The notes: a model not told the origin generated them from the letters alone. 21,878 nt of DNA from WTAW01 sp050115915 (GCA_050115915.1 JASFPP010000042.1:1-21878), one strand, 5' to 3'. Counted from the first letter of the stretch, positions 7,314 through 14,930 are shown. Made by a program: numbers and translations.

Positions 7314-7676
7314 ATGAAAATCGTAGGATATATGCTTGGGACTGACCCGGATGTGCTGACTCAATTGTTGCTTGAAGGATATGAAACGCTTCCCCTATCG
7401 AACGGGTACGACAATCACGGAAAATACATCACACACCTCACAACAGAAGATCATATCTCCTTAATTGTCGGGTATTTACACAAGTTTTTTCCAATTGCCG
7501 CACAGTTTTCCATGACCGATTTGTTGAAGTCCGTTAGGGTCAACAAAATACAGGTTGTATTCATTGTGCCGAAAGAGATGCATGAGAAGGCAGATAAACT
7601 TGTCGCTGATAAAGGAATCGATTATAAGCTCTCTGATCCTGCCGATTTATCCCAAGTCTTACTCGATAGTCTATAA
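7314..7676 (+). CDS. Conserved-looking hypothetical protein, 120 residues
   Basis: The start is well supported: AGGAGGGG lies about 4 bases before the ATG. I do not recognise the family. The sequence is soluble, with no signal peptide or membrane segment. The first half reads MKIVGYMLGTDPDVLTQLL and SNGYDNHGKYITHL. The second half has a beta-strand IQVVFIVP, a helix KEMHEKADKLVADKG and a short acidic tail, suggesting a compact alpha/beta domain. It lies downstream of the NTase-PPDK_N fusion on the same strand, so it may be an accessory protein of that cluster, but the 131-bp gap and possible own promoter weaken the link. It ends 21 bp from the convergent phosphoesterase gene. Confidence 0.75.
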   Translation: MKIVGYMLGTDPDVLTQLLLEGYETLPLSNGYDNHGKYITHLTTEDHISLIVGYLHKFFPIAAQFSMTDLLKSVRVNKIQVVFIVPKEMHEKADKLVADKGIDYKLSDPADLSQVLLDSL

Positions 7677-7697
7677 GTTTAACAGGATTTTGCTCGG

Positions 7698-8570
7698 TTA
7701 GAGCAGTTGTCTTGTCGCCTTATTCAGGTCTTCTAGGTCGAATCGAACCAAAGCCAATTCAGGACCGTCATAGGCAGCCGAAAACAAACGTGTGTTTCCT
7801 ATGCGGTCCTTCCAGGATTTCGTAATCCTTGCCGATTCATGGATGTGTCCGTGTAAGGTCAGCAGGGGTTGACGTTCCTCGATAAAGCGCTGTATGGCTA
7901 CACTCCCGACATGAACATCCAATGGGACATGGTCGATTTTTTTATCATCCAATGCCGCACGGTCAAGTTTTGTTTTATAGGGAGGAGCATGGAAGAGGAA
8001 AATTGCGCGCCTGAGGTCTTCATTGCCAACGAGGAGTTTTAAGTCTTCGGATATCGTTGAATGTTTGATCTCGTTTCGGGGAACGTTGACTGAGCGAAAA
8101 CCTTCCTCAGGTGAGACAGATCCAGGATCGACATAACGTGAGACATCATACTTCTCCCAGTCTTTAAGCAGGAATGGAGAGGGGGGGATGAATGAATATC
8201 CGTAGATGGAATAGTCCTTGAATTTTGACTTCTTGTTGTGGATATACTCCCAGATTCCCAGTTTATGTGTGTTGACAACATATTTTTCTTCGCTGCGGCT
8301 GTCATCGTTGCCCAGAATGATAAAGATCCTGGGATAGGCTTCTTTGATCTCCGCTTTCAATTCTGCGAATTTCTTCTGGAGAAAATGTTCGATGAAATTA
8401 TTGCCTTCCTTCTCGGAGGCAGTAAAAATATGATGCGCGCCGGGCAGGATATCTCCCCCAATAAATACGGCTTGCGGAAGGTCCTTTCGTATTTCCTCGA
8501 AAAGCTTTTGATACCGGGCATAACTTCCATGGAGGTCGGATACAAAGAAACAAGTCAACGGTTTTTTCAT
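7698..8570 (-). CDS. Calcineurin-like metallophosphoesterase
   Basis: This 290-residue protein carries the full metallophosphoesterase motif set. SDLHGSY gives D12 and H14, GGDILPG gives D40, and ILGNDDSR gives N88 and D89. FHAPP lies near residue 194 and HGHIHES near 240. These residues build a two-metal site that hydrolyses phosphoesters; the substrate cannot be read from sequence. There is no signal peptide or membrane segment, so it is probably cytoplasmic. AGGAAA precedes the ATG by 7 bases. A TATAAT (minus strand, 8588-8583) sits so close to the start that any transcript from it would have a very short leader. It is divergent from the aminotransferase and convergent with the 120-residue gene. 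Confidence 0.88.
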   Translation of the reverse strand: MKKPLTCFFVSDLHGSYARYQKLFEEIRKDLPQAVFIGGDILPGAHHIFTASEKEGNNFIEHFLQKKFAELKAEIKEAYPRIFIILGNDDSRSEEKYVVNTHKLGIWEYIHNKKSKFKDYSIYGYSFIPPSPFLLKDWEKYDVSRYVDPGSVSPEEGFRSVNVPRNEIKHSTISEDLKLLVGNEDLRRAIFLFHAPPYKTKLDRAALDDKKIDHVPLDVHVGSVAIQRFIEERQPLLTLHGHIHESARITKSWKDRIGNTRLFSAAYDGPELALVRFDLEDLNKATRQLL

Positions 8571-8642
8571 TTATTTTTTCCTATTATATAAAAAGTATGC
8601 ATCCGATGGAATTAGGTATGCGACTAGCCTTCTTTCTCGGAC

Positions 8643-9893
8643 ATGGGTTTGACAGGCCCTCTTGATGACAATTATAATCCAAGCAGTAGCAGTCATTTGT
8701 ATGACAGTTTTCTTGGGGCAAGAATAGATATGACTGAAAAATACGATCCATTAGCCTGTGTCCAGGCAGCAGGACCTCCGGGTTCCATCTCTTTTAGGTA
8801 TGGTCTTCCTGATCCCATAACATTTCCCGTGGATGAACTGAAGAGATGTTTTGATCAGGTGCTGGAAGAAAATTCAGCGCTTGCCTTGCAGTATGGTCCA
8901 GAGCAGGGATACGGACCCTTGATCGATTTTTTACTCGATAGGATCAATCGCACAGAAGATTTGGGCATTGAACGTCCAAACATGATGTTGACGGGCGGGT
9001 CGACACAGGCTCTGGATCATATTTGTTCTCTTTTCACACGTTCGGGCGATCTGGTGCTTGTCGAAGCCCCCACATTCGGAGATGCGCTCGAGCTATTCCA
9101 GAATCATGGATTGCGGCCGATACAGATTCCGATGGATGATGACGGAATAAAAATCGATGCGCTGAGCGATCGTTTGGAATCCCTTAAGGAAAAAGGAAAA
9201 CAGGCCCGTTTTCTCTACACCATTCCGACTTTTCAGAATCCCACAGGATGTTCTCTATCGAAAAAGGGACGGCAAGCCCTTTTGGAAATTTCAGAAGAGT
9301 GGGACTTACTAATCGTAGATGATGATGTGTATAGAGATATTGCCTTCGAGGCGATCGAGCTCCCTTCTTTGTTTTCACTGGATAAAGGCGACCGTGTGTT
9401 GAGTATCGGGAGTTTCTCCAAGATCATGTCCCCGGGTTTACGGCTCGGGTGGCTTGTCGGCCCGGAAAAGTATATATCACCATTGATTTATAGTGGATTA
9501 CGACTCATGGGAGGCGGTGCCAACCCTCTGGTGGCCATTGCGCTCTCTGTTTACTGCAAAAATGGGCTGCTGGAACCCCACATCGAGTCCCTCAAGGAAC
9601 TTTACGGCAAGAGGAAGGAGGTTATGCTGGACGCCTTGCGGTCCACCATGCCCAAAGGTGTCCAATGGACAAAACCTAGGGGTGGTTTCTTTGTCTGGAT
9701 CACTCTTCCCGATGGATTCAGCGCGTCTGATGTTATGCAGAAAGCAGAGAAAGCCGGCCTCTGGATTTTAGCGGGAGATCCGTTTTTCGCTGAGAGGCCT
9801 ACCGGTCCGCACATCCGGCTCTCCTACAGCTACGTCGAGGAGGAAAAGATCCGCGAAGGCGTCCAAAAACTCGCCACCGTGCTTAACTTGTAG
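8643..9893 (+). CDS. PLP-dependent class I/II aminotransferase (LysN/ARO8/MocR-type aminotransferase domain)
   Basis: The 416-residue protein has the fold-type I aminotransferase signature throughout. SFRYGLPDP is near the N-terminus, LTGGSTQALDHI forms the cofactor phosphate region, and TIPTFQNPTG contains the substrate/PLP asparagine. LIVDDDVYRD carries the PLP aspartate, IGSFSKIMSPGLRLGW the Schiff-base lysine K260, and HIRLSYSYV ends with the carboxylate-binding arginine region. No winged-helix regulator domain is fused, so it resembles stand-alone 2-aminoadipate, aromatic or branched-chain aminotransferases; the amino donor cannot be specified. The ATG at 8643 lacks a clear SD. An in-frame ATG at 8730 is possible, but it would remove the N-terminal helix usual before the GLPDP segment, so the longer form is kept with some doubt. 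Confidence 0.88.
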   Translation: MGLTGPLDDNYNPSSSSHLYDSFLGARIDMTEKYDPLACVQAAGPPGSISFRYGLPDPITFPVDELKRCFDQVLEENSALALQYGPEQGYGPLIDFLLDRINRTEDLGIERPNMMLTGGSTQALDHICSLFTRSGDLVLVEAPTFGDALELFQNHGLRPIQIPMDDDGIKIDALSDRLESLKEKGKQARFLYTIPTFQNPTGCSLSKKGRQALLEISEEWDLLIVDDDVYRDIAFEAIELPSLFSLDKGDRVLSIGSFSKIMSPGLRLGWLVGPEKYISPLIYSGLRLMGGGANPLVAIALSVYCKNGLLEPHIESLKELYGKRKEVMLDALRSTMPKGVQWTKPRGGFFVWITLPDGFSASDVMQKAEKAGLWILAGDPFFAERPTGPHIRLSYSYVEEEKIREGVQKLATVLNL

Positions 9894-9917
9894 AGTCTGT
9901 CTCTAAAAGGACCGCTA

Positions 9918-9981
9918 TTAAATAGGGGTCAGGCACCTGCCTCCAGGGGTGAGAGAAAAGTGGACCTGGCACCTATTTTAA
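9918..9981. repeat. REP-like imperfect palindrome between the aminotransferase and sulfatase genes
   Basis: The left arm AAATAGGGGTCAGG (9920-9933) and the right arm CCTGGCACCTATTT (9965-9978) are inverted copies matching at 12 of 14 positions, one mismatch being a G-T wobble. A small inner palindrome CTATT-A-AATAG lies at 9915-9925. The GGGGTCAGGCACCT wording resembles intergenic repeats that accompany REP-associated tyrosine (Y1) transposases in many bacteria. No such transposase is in the window. It may also act as a transcript-end hairpin after the aminotransferase gene. Confidence 0.5.
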
Positions 9982-9983
9982 AT

Positions 9984-10012
9984 TTCACATCTGAGATCTC
10001 CTGTGATATAAA
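9984..10012 (+). promoter_or_regulatory. Promoter for the sulfatase gene
   Basis: TTCACA (9984-9989, five of six) and TATAAA (10007-10012, five of six) are separated by exactly 17 bp, with a TG extension at 10004-10005. Transcription would start near 10019, just before the AGGAGG ribosome binding site at 10026-10031. This is one of the two best sigma-70-like promoters in the window. Confidence 0.6.
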
Positions 10013-10035
10013 AACAAGAACAATCAGGAGGGCGC

Positions 10036-11595
10036 ATGAAAAGAGGGAAACTGCTGCTCTTTACCACTCTTTGTACTTTTTTTATTTTAAATCCGGCCTG
10101 TAAAAAAAACGATAAGGCAATTGAATCCAGGCCAAATATCATCTTTATTATGGCGGATGACCATGCCGCACATGCTGTGAGCGCCTACGGAAGCCGGATC
10201 AACCGTACGCCGAATATCGACCGGATCGCAAAAGAAGGAATCCGCTTCACAAACTGTTTTTGCACGAACAGCATCTGCGCGCCCAGCCGGGCTGTTATCC
10301 TGACCGGAAAATACAGCCATCTCAATGGCGTTCGAGATAATGCTGTACAATTTGATGGGGCACAGAGGACCTTTCCCAAGATTCTCCAAGAAGCAGGATA
10401 CCAGACGGCCATGATCGGCAAGTGGCATCTCAAGAGCGATCCCACGGGATTCGATTACTGGAATGTTCTGCCCGGACAGGGACATTATTATAATCCAGAT
10501 CTGATCGAGATGGGCGAAAAAAAACAACACACGGGGTATGTGACAGATATTATTACAGATATAGCCCTCGATTTTCTGGAGAATCGTCGCGACCGGTCCA
10601 AGCCTTTTTTGATGATGCTTCACCACAAGGCCCCTCACCGTAACTGGCAGCCTGAGGCGCGTCATTTGAATATGTATGATGAGACAGCATTTCCAGAACC
10701 GGAGACACTCTTCGATGATTATGCCACCCGATCCCCTGCAGCGCTCGAACAAGAAATGACTCTGCGTGACTACATGCGGATCGAGCAGGACGTAAAAATG
10801 GGCGATCCTCCCCAAAGGCTCAATGACGAACAGCGCGCCGCCTGGGAAGCCGTCTATGGGCCCAAAAAGGATGTCTTCAACATGGAAAAACCTGAAGGAG
10901 ATGACCTTGTTCGATGGATATACAAGAGATACATGGAGGACTACCTGGGATGTGTCGCTGCTGTCGATGAAAGCGTGGGACGTGTACTCGATTATCTGGA
11001 TGAGTCTGGCCTGGCAAAGAACACAGTCATCGTATACACGTCCGATCAGGGGTTTTTCCTGGGTGATCACGGCTGGTATGACAAGCGATTCATGTACGAA
11101 GAGTCTTTACGAATGCCTCTCATTGTGCGCCTCCCTAAAAAGATCGAATCTGGATCTCTGAACGATCGTATCGTTTCGAACCTCGATTTTGCACCCACCT
11201 TCCTTGAACTTGCCGGCGCCGAAATTCCAACCAACATGCAAGGAAAATCGCTGAAAAAATTGCTCCTCAACGAACGCGTGGATGAATGGCGTAAATCTCT
11301 CTATTATCACTACTATGAATATCCCGCTGTTCACATGGCCAAACGTCACTACGGTGTGAGGACCAATCAGTACAAGCTATTGCATTTCTACTATGATATC
11401 GATGCATGGGAGCTTTATGATCTGGAAAAAGATCCGAACGAAATAAATAACGTCTATGAAGATCCCTCCTATGCCGATGTTATAACTGAACTTAAGGCCG
11501 AGATCAAGCGCCTCAAGGAACTCTACGGCGACTCAGATGAAATGGCCCAACAGTTTCTCCAAGAGGACCTGGAGAGACGAAAAAAGCGTCATTGA
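10036..11595 (+). CDS. Sulfatase, Cys-type (formylglycine-dependent), probably a lipoprotein
   Basis: A 519-residue arylsulfatase/N-acetylglucosamine-6-sulfatase-like enzyme. A signal peptide (1-21) ends at C22 in ILNPACKK, a plausible though imperfect lipobox. IMADDH supplies metal ligands D41 and D42. CAPSRAVILTG (C81) is the formylglycine signature and GYQTAMIGKWHL (K129) the second family signature. TSDQGFFLGDHGW carries the D337-Q338 metal pair, and the C-terminal region ending YDLEKDPNEINNV is typical of these sulfatases. C81 must be matured by a formylglycine-generating enzyme or anSME encoded elsewhere. The likely role is removing sulfate from glycans or glycosaminoglycans at the cell surface. 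AGGAGG lies 4 bases upstream of the ATG. It is monocistronic in this window and converges with the CBM9-like gene, with no SusCD-type transporter beside it. Confidence 0.92.
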   Translation: MKRGKLLLFTTLCTFFILNPACKKNDKAIESRPNIIFIMADDHAAHAVSAYGSRINRTPNIDRIAKEGIRFTNCFCTNSICAPSRAVILTGKYSHLNGVRDNAVQFDGAQRTFPKILQEAGYQTAMIGKWHLKSDPTGFDYWNVLPGQGHYYNPDLIEMGEKKQHTGYVTDIITDIALDFLENRRDRSKPFLMMLHHKAPHRNWQPEARHLNMYDETAFPEPETLFDDYATRSPAALEQEMTLRDYMRIEQDVKMGDPPQRLNDEQRAAWEAVYGPKKDVFNMEKPEGDDLVRWIYKRYMEDYLGCVAAVDESVGRVLDYLDESGLAKNTVIVYTSDQGFFLGDHGWYDKRFMYEESLRMPLIVRLPKKIESGSLNDRIVSNLDFAPTFLELAGAEIPTNMQGKSLKKLLLNERVDEWRKSLYYHYYEYPAVHMAKRHYGVRTNQYKLLHFYYDIDAWELYDLEKDPNEINNVYEDPSYADVITELKAEIKRLKELYGDSDEMAQQFLQEDLERRKKRH

Positions 11596-11638
11596 TCCCT
11601 TTTGGTTTGATTTTCTTGATTGTACTTCGTGCAGTGAT

Positions 11639-12463
11639 TTATATGGTTGCTTCTGTGAAGTGAACATGGGTGAAACATTCAGGAATATGGGAATCGTAAA
11701 CACCATGCCTGTTGAAGGCCCATCCCAGTGAGGGCTCGACCTTCACACCACTGTGCGTTAGCGCTTCAAAACGCGAAAAATCAAACCTCCAAATATCCCC
11801 ATATTCGGGTGGCAGCGACCGTCCTCCGGCCAATGTCTTCATCCCCTCCCAGGGAAAGGCCAATTCCACGGTCCAACCTTTGTCAACATTACTGCTGTCG
11901 TTGATCGTCCCGTCCACCTGAACGGCGCTCTTCATTCCCGGGAAATCCCAGTCTTTAAAGGCCCATCTTTTGCCCCGGGGATGTTTTCCGTAACGCAACT
12001 CATCCTGAAAGCCCCCAATGACATCGACGTCATGTAAAAGCAAATCAAATTCTTGTGTATCAAAAACGCTACCCTTTGTGTAGGCATCCTGCCATATATA
12101 GAATACCTCGTAAACTGTTCCGAGAGCATTGATCTGGAATTCATAGTAGCAGTCTTCCCCTCCTATAAAGACCTCCACATCGTTTTCTGTGTATACCGGT
12201 GAATCCCGTTCAGTCAGTGTCGCCCTTACCTCCGGTTCCTCAATCCAGAATGCGATGTACATACATTTATTGTCCCAAAGCGCTGCCATACGCGTATCCA
12301 GAAATCCAGGCACTCCGGTTACAATATCCACAAATCGGGGAGACTTGGGCGCTTTCAGCCAGCTCTCCTCAGTGAGAGATCCATCCACATCGATCTTTTT
12401 ATCCGTTCGGTGGCAGAAGTAATGCCCGACAAATTCATCTCCACATCCATATCCGCCTTTCAT
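11639..12463 (-). CDS. Carbohydrate-binding family 9-like (CBM9-type) protein without a catalytic domain
   Basis: The 274-residue protein shows CBM9-like features in order: KIDVDGSLTEESWLKAP, then ALWDNKCMYIAFWIEEP, then TLTERDSPVYTENDVEVFI, then YYEFQINALGTVYE, then KGWTVELAFPWEG. This beta-sandwich fold binds glycans in xylanases and also occurs alone. No signal peptide or enzyme domain is visible, unusual for a glycan-binding protein. A longer frame back to 12604 exists but overlaps the upstream gene. The ATG at 12463 has a strong AGGGGAAATAAG leader and lies one base after the upstream stop (12465), so I chose it. It is co-transcribed with the DUF2179 gene, an unexpected partner. The nearby sulfatase is on the other strand. 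Confidence 0.85.
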   Translation of the reverse strand: MKGGYGCGDEFVGHYFCHRTDKKIDVDGSLTEESWLKAPKSPRFVDIVTGVPGFLDTRMAALWDNKCMYIAFWIEEPEVRATLTERDSPVYTENDVEVFIGGEDCYYEFQINALGTVYEVFYIWQDAYTKGSVFDTQEFDLLLHDVDVIGGFQDELRYGKHPRGKRWAFKDWDFPGMKSAVQVDGTINDSSNVDKGWTVELAFPWEGMKTLAGGRSLPPEYGDIWRFDFSRFEALTHSGVKVEPSLGWAFNRHGVYDSHIPECFTHVHFTEATI

Positions 12464-12464
12464 C

Positions 12465-13061
12465 TTATTTCCCCTTTCTAAAATACTTGAAGGGTCCCAG
12501 GAAGTTTCTATAATAAGCATTCTCTTTGGTTGGAAATACGCCTTCACAGACATATCTGACGTCTTCAAGCGTATAAAAGGCTTGAGGGTTATACTTCTGG
12601 ACAAGACCTACAATTTTTTTAAAATCGGCTCTACGAATGACCATAAATATAACATTGACATCCCCTAAACTTCCTTTTGCCACAAGATTAGTTACGCCAA
12701 ATCCTTGCTGTCTCAGTACGTCTACTAATTCTGTTGCATCTTTCCTCGTGATGATCCTTATGATCCCTCGGCCCACAGCCATTTTTTTCTCGAGATAGAT
12801 GCCTATAAAATTTCCCATCGCAAATCCTGCACCATAAGCAATGTAACACAAGGCATTATTTAGGTTCTGCATGATAACGCGAATAGCCAACAACCAAATG
12901 ATAACTTCAACAAATCCAACGAGCGGAGCCAGATACTTTAGCCCTCGAGATATAAATACAATTCGCATAGTTCCCAAGGTAACATCAACAACCCGTGCAA
13001 AAAAAATCAAAAAAGGCAATACAACCCAAATAAAAAATCCGGATTCAGTGAAAGCGTTCAT
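12465..13061 (-). CDS. DUF2179/UPF0316-family membrane protein
   Basis: The 198-residue protein has three predicted membrane helices in the first half (about 9-27, 41-62 and 68-88), including ARVVDVTLGTMRIVFISRG, typical of the UPF0316 (DUF5698 plus DUF2179) family. The soluble second half, with IRIITRKDATELVDVLRQQ, FMVIRRADFKKIVGLV and a YTLEDVRYV ending, matches the DUF2179 domain. The family's function is not established. The SD GAGGTAAAGGAG precedes the ATG. A strong promoter lies upstream (13092-13120), and the downstream CBM9-like gene starts one base after the stop, so the two form an operon. Confidence 0.85.
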   Translation of the reverse strand: MNAFTESGFFIWVVLPFLIFFARVVDVTLGTMRIVFISRGLKYLAPLVGFVEVIIWLLAIRVIMQNLNNALCYIAYGAGFAMGNFIGIYLEKKMAVGRGIIRIITRKDATELVDVLRQQGFGVTNLVAKGSLGDVNVIFMVIRRADFKKIVGLVQKYNPQAFYTLEDVRYVCEGVFPTKENAYYRNFLGPFKYFRKGK

Positions 13062-13091
13062 GCTCCTTTACCTCTAAATAATACTCTTCTC

Positions 13092-13120
13092 TTTATACTG
13101 CTTGTTGGCTCATTTTTCAA
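13092..13120 (-). promoter_or_regulatory. Promoter for the DUF2179-CBM9 operon
   Basis: On the minus strand TTGAAA (13120-13115) and TATAAA (13097-13092) are each five of six to consensus, with a 17-bp spacer. Transcription would begin near 13085, about 25 bases before the ATG. Confidence 0.6.
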
Positions 13121-13210
13121 ACACTTGTAGAGAGGATTTGCATATGTTTTGGATGATGAAACAAAATGGCCTGTCAATGTTTTTCATTAGAAATTAAAAC
13201 TTTCACTCTA

Positions 13211-13239
13211 TTGTTTGTATTTATGAGATTATCTATAAT
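13211..13239 (+). promoter_or_regulatory. Promoter for the TrkA-C membrane protein gene
   Basis: TTGTTT (13211-13216) and a perfect TATAAT (13234-13239) are separated by 17 bp. The leader would be about 70 bases and ends with AGGAGG (13307-13312), 5 bases before the ATG. Confidence 0.5.
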
Positions 13240-13317
13240 TCCATTGAATGCAGATATTTTACTCACTCGAAAAAGGATATCTTCAACATCCTTCCTTCAA
13301 GAGAGCAGGAGGATAAA

Positions 13318-13995
13318 ATGAGCAGCATTTATTTTCTGTTCCCGACATTGTTGGCCATATTGATCTCGTTCCTGTTTGTGAGAGCCGCATCCATCGCACT
13401 GATGATGACGGGTTTAGAAAAGCATAAAGCACGATTTCAAGCCCTGTCCGCATTCTCGGGAACGGGATTCACCACAAAAGAAGCAGAATTGATCGTCAAC
13501 CATCCTGTCCGGCGGAAAATCGTTCGCTGGCTTATGATTATGGGAAATGCAGGTATTGTAACGGTTATCGTGACTGCCACATCCTCCTTCACCACAAGTG
13601 CCGGATATCAGCTTCCTCTCAACATCCTTTTACTCATAGTCGGGATATTTTTTATTTATAAATTAGCCAAAAGTAGAGGATTTGGCAGAAAGTGGGAACA
13701 CTACATCGAGAAAAAACTGATCAAGTCGCCTGGATTTGAGGAAAGTTCAACAGAGGACCTCCTTCATTTCATAGAAGGCTATGGTTTAGTTAAGAAGATC
13801 GTTCCGGAAGAATCCCCCATGATCGGCCAATCCATAGCCAAGTTGGAGCTTAACAAAATGGGGATCCTAGTCTTGGGAATCGAAAGAGAAAAGAGCTGGA
13901 TCCCTACACCCAAAGCGAGTGAGGTCCTGAAGGGATATGACAGACTGATCGTTTACGGGCCTCTTGAAGCCTTGAAATCACACCTTGATGCATAG
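13318..13995 (+). CDS. Membrane protein with Trk-like pore motif and TrkA-C (RCK_C) domain
   Basis: The 225-residue protein has hydrophobic segments at about 5-30, 70-88 and 98-116. Between the first two lies ALSAFSGTGFTT (42-53), which resembles the pore-loop/filter sequence of Trk/Ktr potassium transporters. The soluble C-terminus (about 145-225), with IVPEESPMIGQSIAKLEL, GILVLGIER and LKGYDRLIVYG, is a TrkA-C domain, the ligand-binding module that gates potassium transport. The simplest reading is a small potassium-channel-like or cation-transport subunit controlled by a nucleotide or other ligand; that activity is inferred. The strong AGGAGG fixes the start. It ends seven bases before the convergent DUF502 gene. 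Confidence 0.8.
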   Translation: MSSIYFLFPTLLAILISFLFVRAASIALMMTGLEKHKARFQALSAFSGTGFTTKEAELIVNHPVRRKIVRWLMIMGNAGIVTVIVTATSSFTTSAGYQLPLNILLLIVGIFFIYKLAKSRGFGRKWEHYIEKKLIKSPGFEESSTEDLLHFIEGYGLVKKIVPEESPMIGQSIAKLELNKMGILVLGIEREKSWIPTPKASEVLKGYDRLIVYGPLEALKSHLDA

Positions 13996-14002
13996 TTTTT
14001 GA

Positions 14003-14626
14003 TCAAATAGCCCTGTCCCCTCTTGCATCCATATTCGCATACCCTGCCGAAATAATAAGTTTGAAAGCTTCATCAACGGTTAGATCTATTTTTTCAACTT
14101 GATCTTCCGGTGCATAGCAAAAAAATCCAGATGTTGGGTTTGGAGTGGTGGGGATGAATATTTTTAGCACTTTTTGTCTTCTCTGTTCTGTTTCGAAGGT
14201 ATCCTCACCCGTAACAAATCCAATAAATTTCAGCCCTTTAATGGGAAATTGTATAAGCACCACTTGTGAAAAAATCTTTTTATCCCCCACGATCCCTTTG
14301 GTCAGGTGTTTCACACCATAGTAGATGGTTCTAACGATCGGGATTTTTGACAGGAGTTTTTCCCCTATCGTCACCATTTTATTTCCGATGATGTTGTTGA
14401 TAAGGAATCCAATGAGAAGAATAAACACAACGGCTATCAATATTTCTATTCCAGTGAATGACACATACGTTTTCGGCTGTAAGACAGGGGGAAGTAGAGA
14501 AAATGTTTTATCCATAACATTGATGAGTGCTTTAACGAGCAAAATTGTGACCCAGACTGGAATTATGACGATTGCCCCAGCTATAAAGTTGTTTCTGAGT
14601 ACTATCAAAATATTTTTTTTAAGCAT
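14003..14626 (-). CDS. DUF502 family membrane protein
   Basis: The 207-residue protein has two strong membrane segments (about 14-35 and 59-82) and the DUF502 hallmarks: NFIAGAIVIIPVWVTILLV, KIPIVRTIYYGVKHL, GFVTGE, and VLKIFIPTTPNPTSGFFCY. DUF502 proteins are widespread inner-membrane proteins of uncertain function. AAGGAG lies 7 bases upstream of the ATG. It is convergent with the TrkA-C gene and divergent from corA. Confidence 0.88.
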   Translation of the reverse strand: MLKKNILIVLRNNFIAGAIVIIPVWVTILLVKALINVMDKTFSLLPPVLQPKTYVSFTGIEILIAVVFILLIGFLINNIIGNKMVTIGEKLLSKIPIVRTIYYGVKHLTKGIVGDKKIFSQVVLIQFPIKGLKFIGFVTGEDTFETEQRRQKVLKIFIPTTPNPTSGFFCYAPEDQVEKIDLTVDEAFKLIISAGYANMDARGDRAI

Positions 14627-14720
14627 TTTTGAGCTCCTTTTTCCCTCGAAAATTCTGAAAATTTATGTTCGAGACAAGACTTTTTCGCTATTTTATCATT
14701 TTTCCCCGATTGGAGGAAAA

Positions 14721-14762
14721 ATGGATGCTGAACAGGGCGCTCACCAAAATCTATCCGTCTGA
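14721..14762 (+). CDS. Possible 13-residue leader peptide upstream of corA
   Basis: GGAGG lies 5 bases before an ATG that opens a 13-codon frame, MDAEQGAHQNLSV, ending in TGA. Immediately downstream is a perfect 5-bp stem, ATCCT (14765-14769) and AGGAT (14775-14779), with a GTTTT loop. Leader ORFs are known upstream of magnesium transporter genes (mgtL, corL in Salmonella), which makes this worth recording. No convincing promoter lies upstream, and the better corA promoter candidate is downstream of it, so it may be chance. Confidence 0.22.
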   Translation: MDAEQGAHQNLSV

Positions 14763-14812
14763 GAATCCTGTTTTAGGATGAAAACTAATAACAGATATAT
14801 CAAAAAAGAGAA

Positions 14813-14843
14813 TTGACTCCATTCGGGTTCACTGTGTTAATAT
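14813..14843 (+). promoter_or_regulatory. Candidate corA promoter
   Basis: TTGACT (14813-14818) is five of six to the -35 consensus. A TG-extended but weak TAATAT (14838-14843) follows at 19 bp, longer than ideal. It would give a leader of roughly 80 bases before the ATG at 14931. Confidence 0.35.
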
Positions 14844-14915
14844 GAAAAAGACTTGAGTGAAAAGGTGAAGAAAAGGTTTATCCTCAGAAGACTCCATAAA
14901 TCCAACATCTTATTC

Positions 14916-14922
14916 AAGGAGG
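14916..14922 (+). promoter_or_regulatory. Strong ribosome binding site that fixes the corA start
   Basis: AAGGAGG is a full Shine-Dalgarno, 8 bases before the ATG at 14931. It decides against the upstream TTG at 14853, which has no such site. Confidence 0.75.
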
Positions 14923-14930
14923 TATCCGAT

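Larger units (their letters stand above)
14627..14930. other. 304-bp intergenic region between the divergent DUF502 and corA genes
   Basis: The region holds upstream signals for both genes. For corA these are a weak promoter (14813-14843) and a very strong SD just before the start. It also contains a possible 13-codon mini-ORF (14721-14762) followed by a small hairpin. An in-frame TTG at 14853 could extend corA by 26 residues but lacks a ribosome binding site and is not used. I see no tRNA, small-RNA-like structure or further gene. Confidence 0.5.

Noticed and set aside
7691..7705. Hairpin TGCTC-GGTTA-GAGCA as a bidirectional terminator between convergent genes
   Set aside because: The stem is only 5 bp, no T-run follows on either strand and it overlaps the stop of the phosphoesterase gene.
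10087..11070. A 327-codon open frame on the minus strand inside the sulfatase gene
   Set aside because: The plus-strand frame carries all sulfatase motifs. The antisense frame lacks a start signal and recognisable domains.
12464..12604. Longer start for the CBM9-like protein back to 12604
   Set aside because: It overlaps the DUF2179 gene out of frame. The start at 12463 has a strong ribosome binding site and opens just before the conserved domain.
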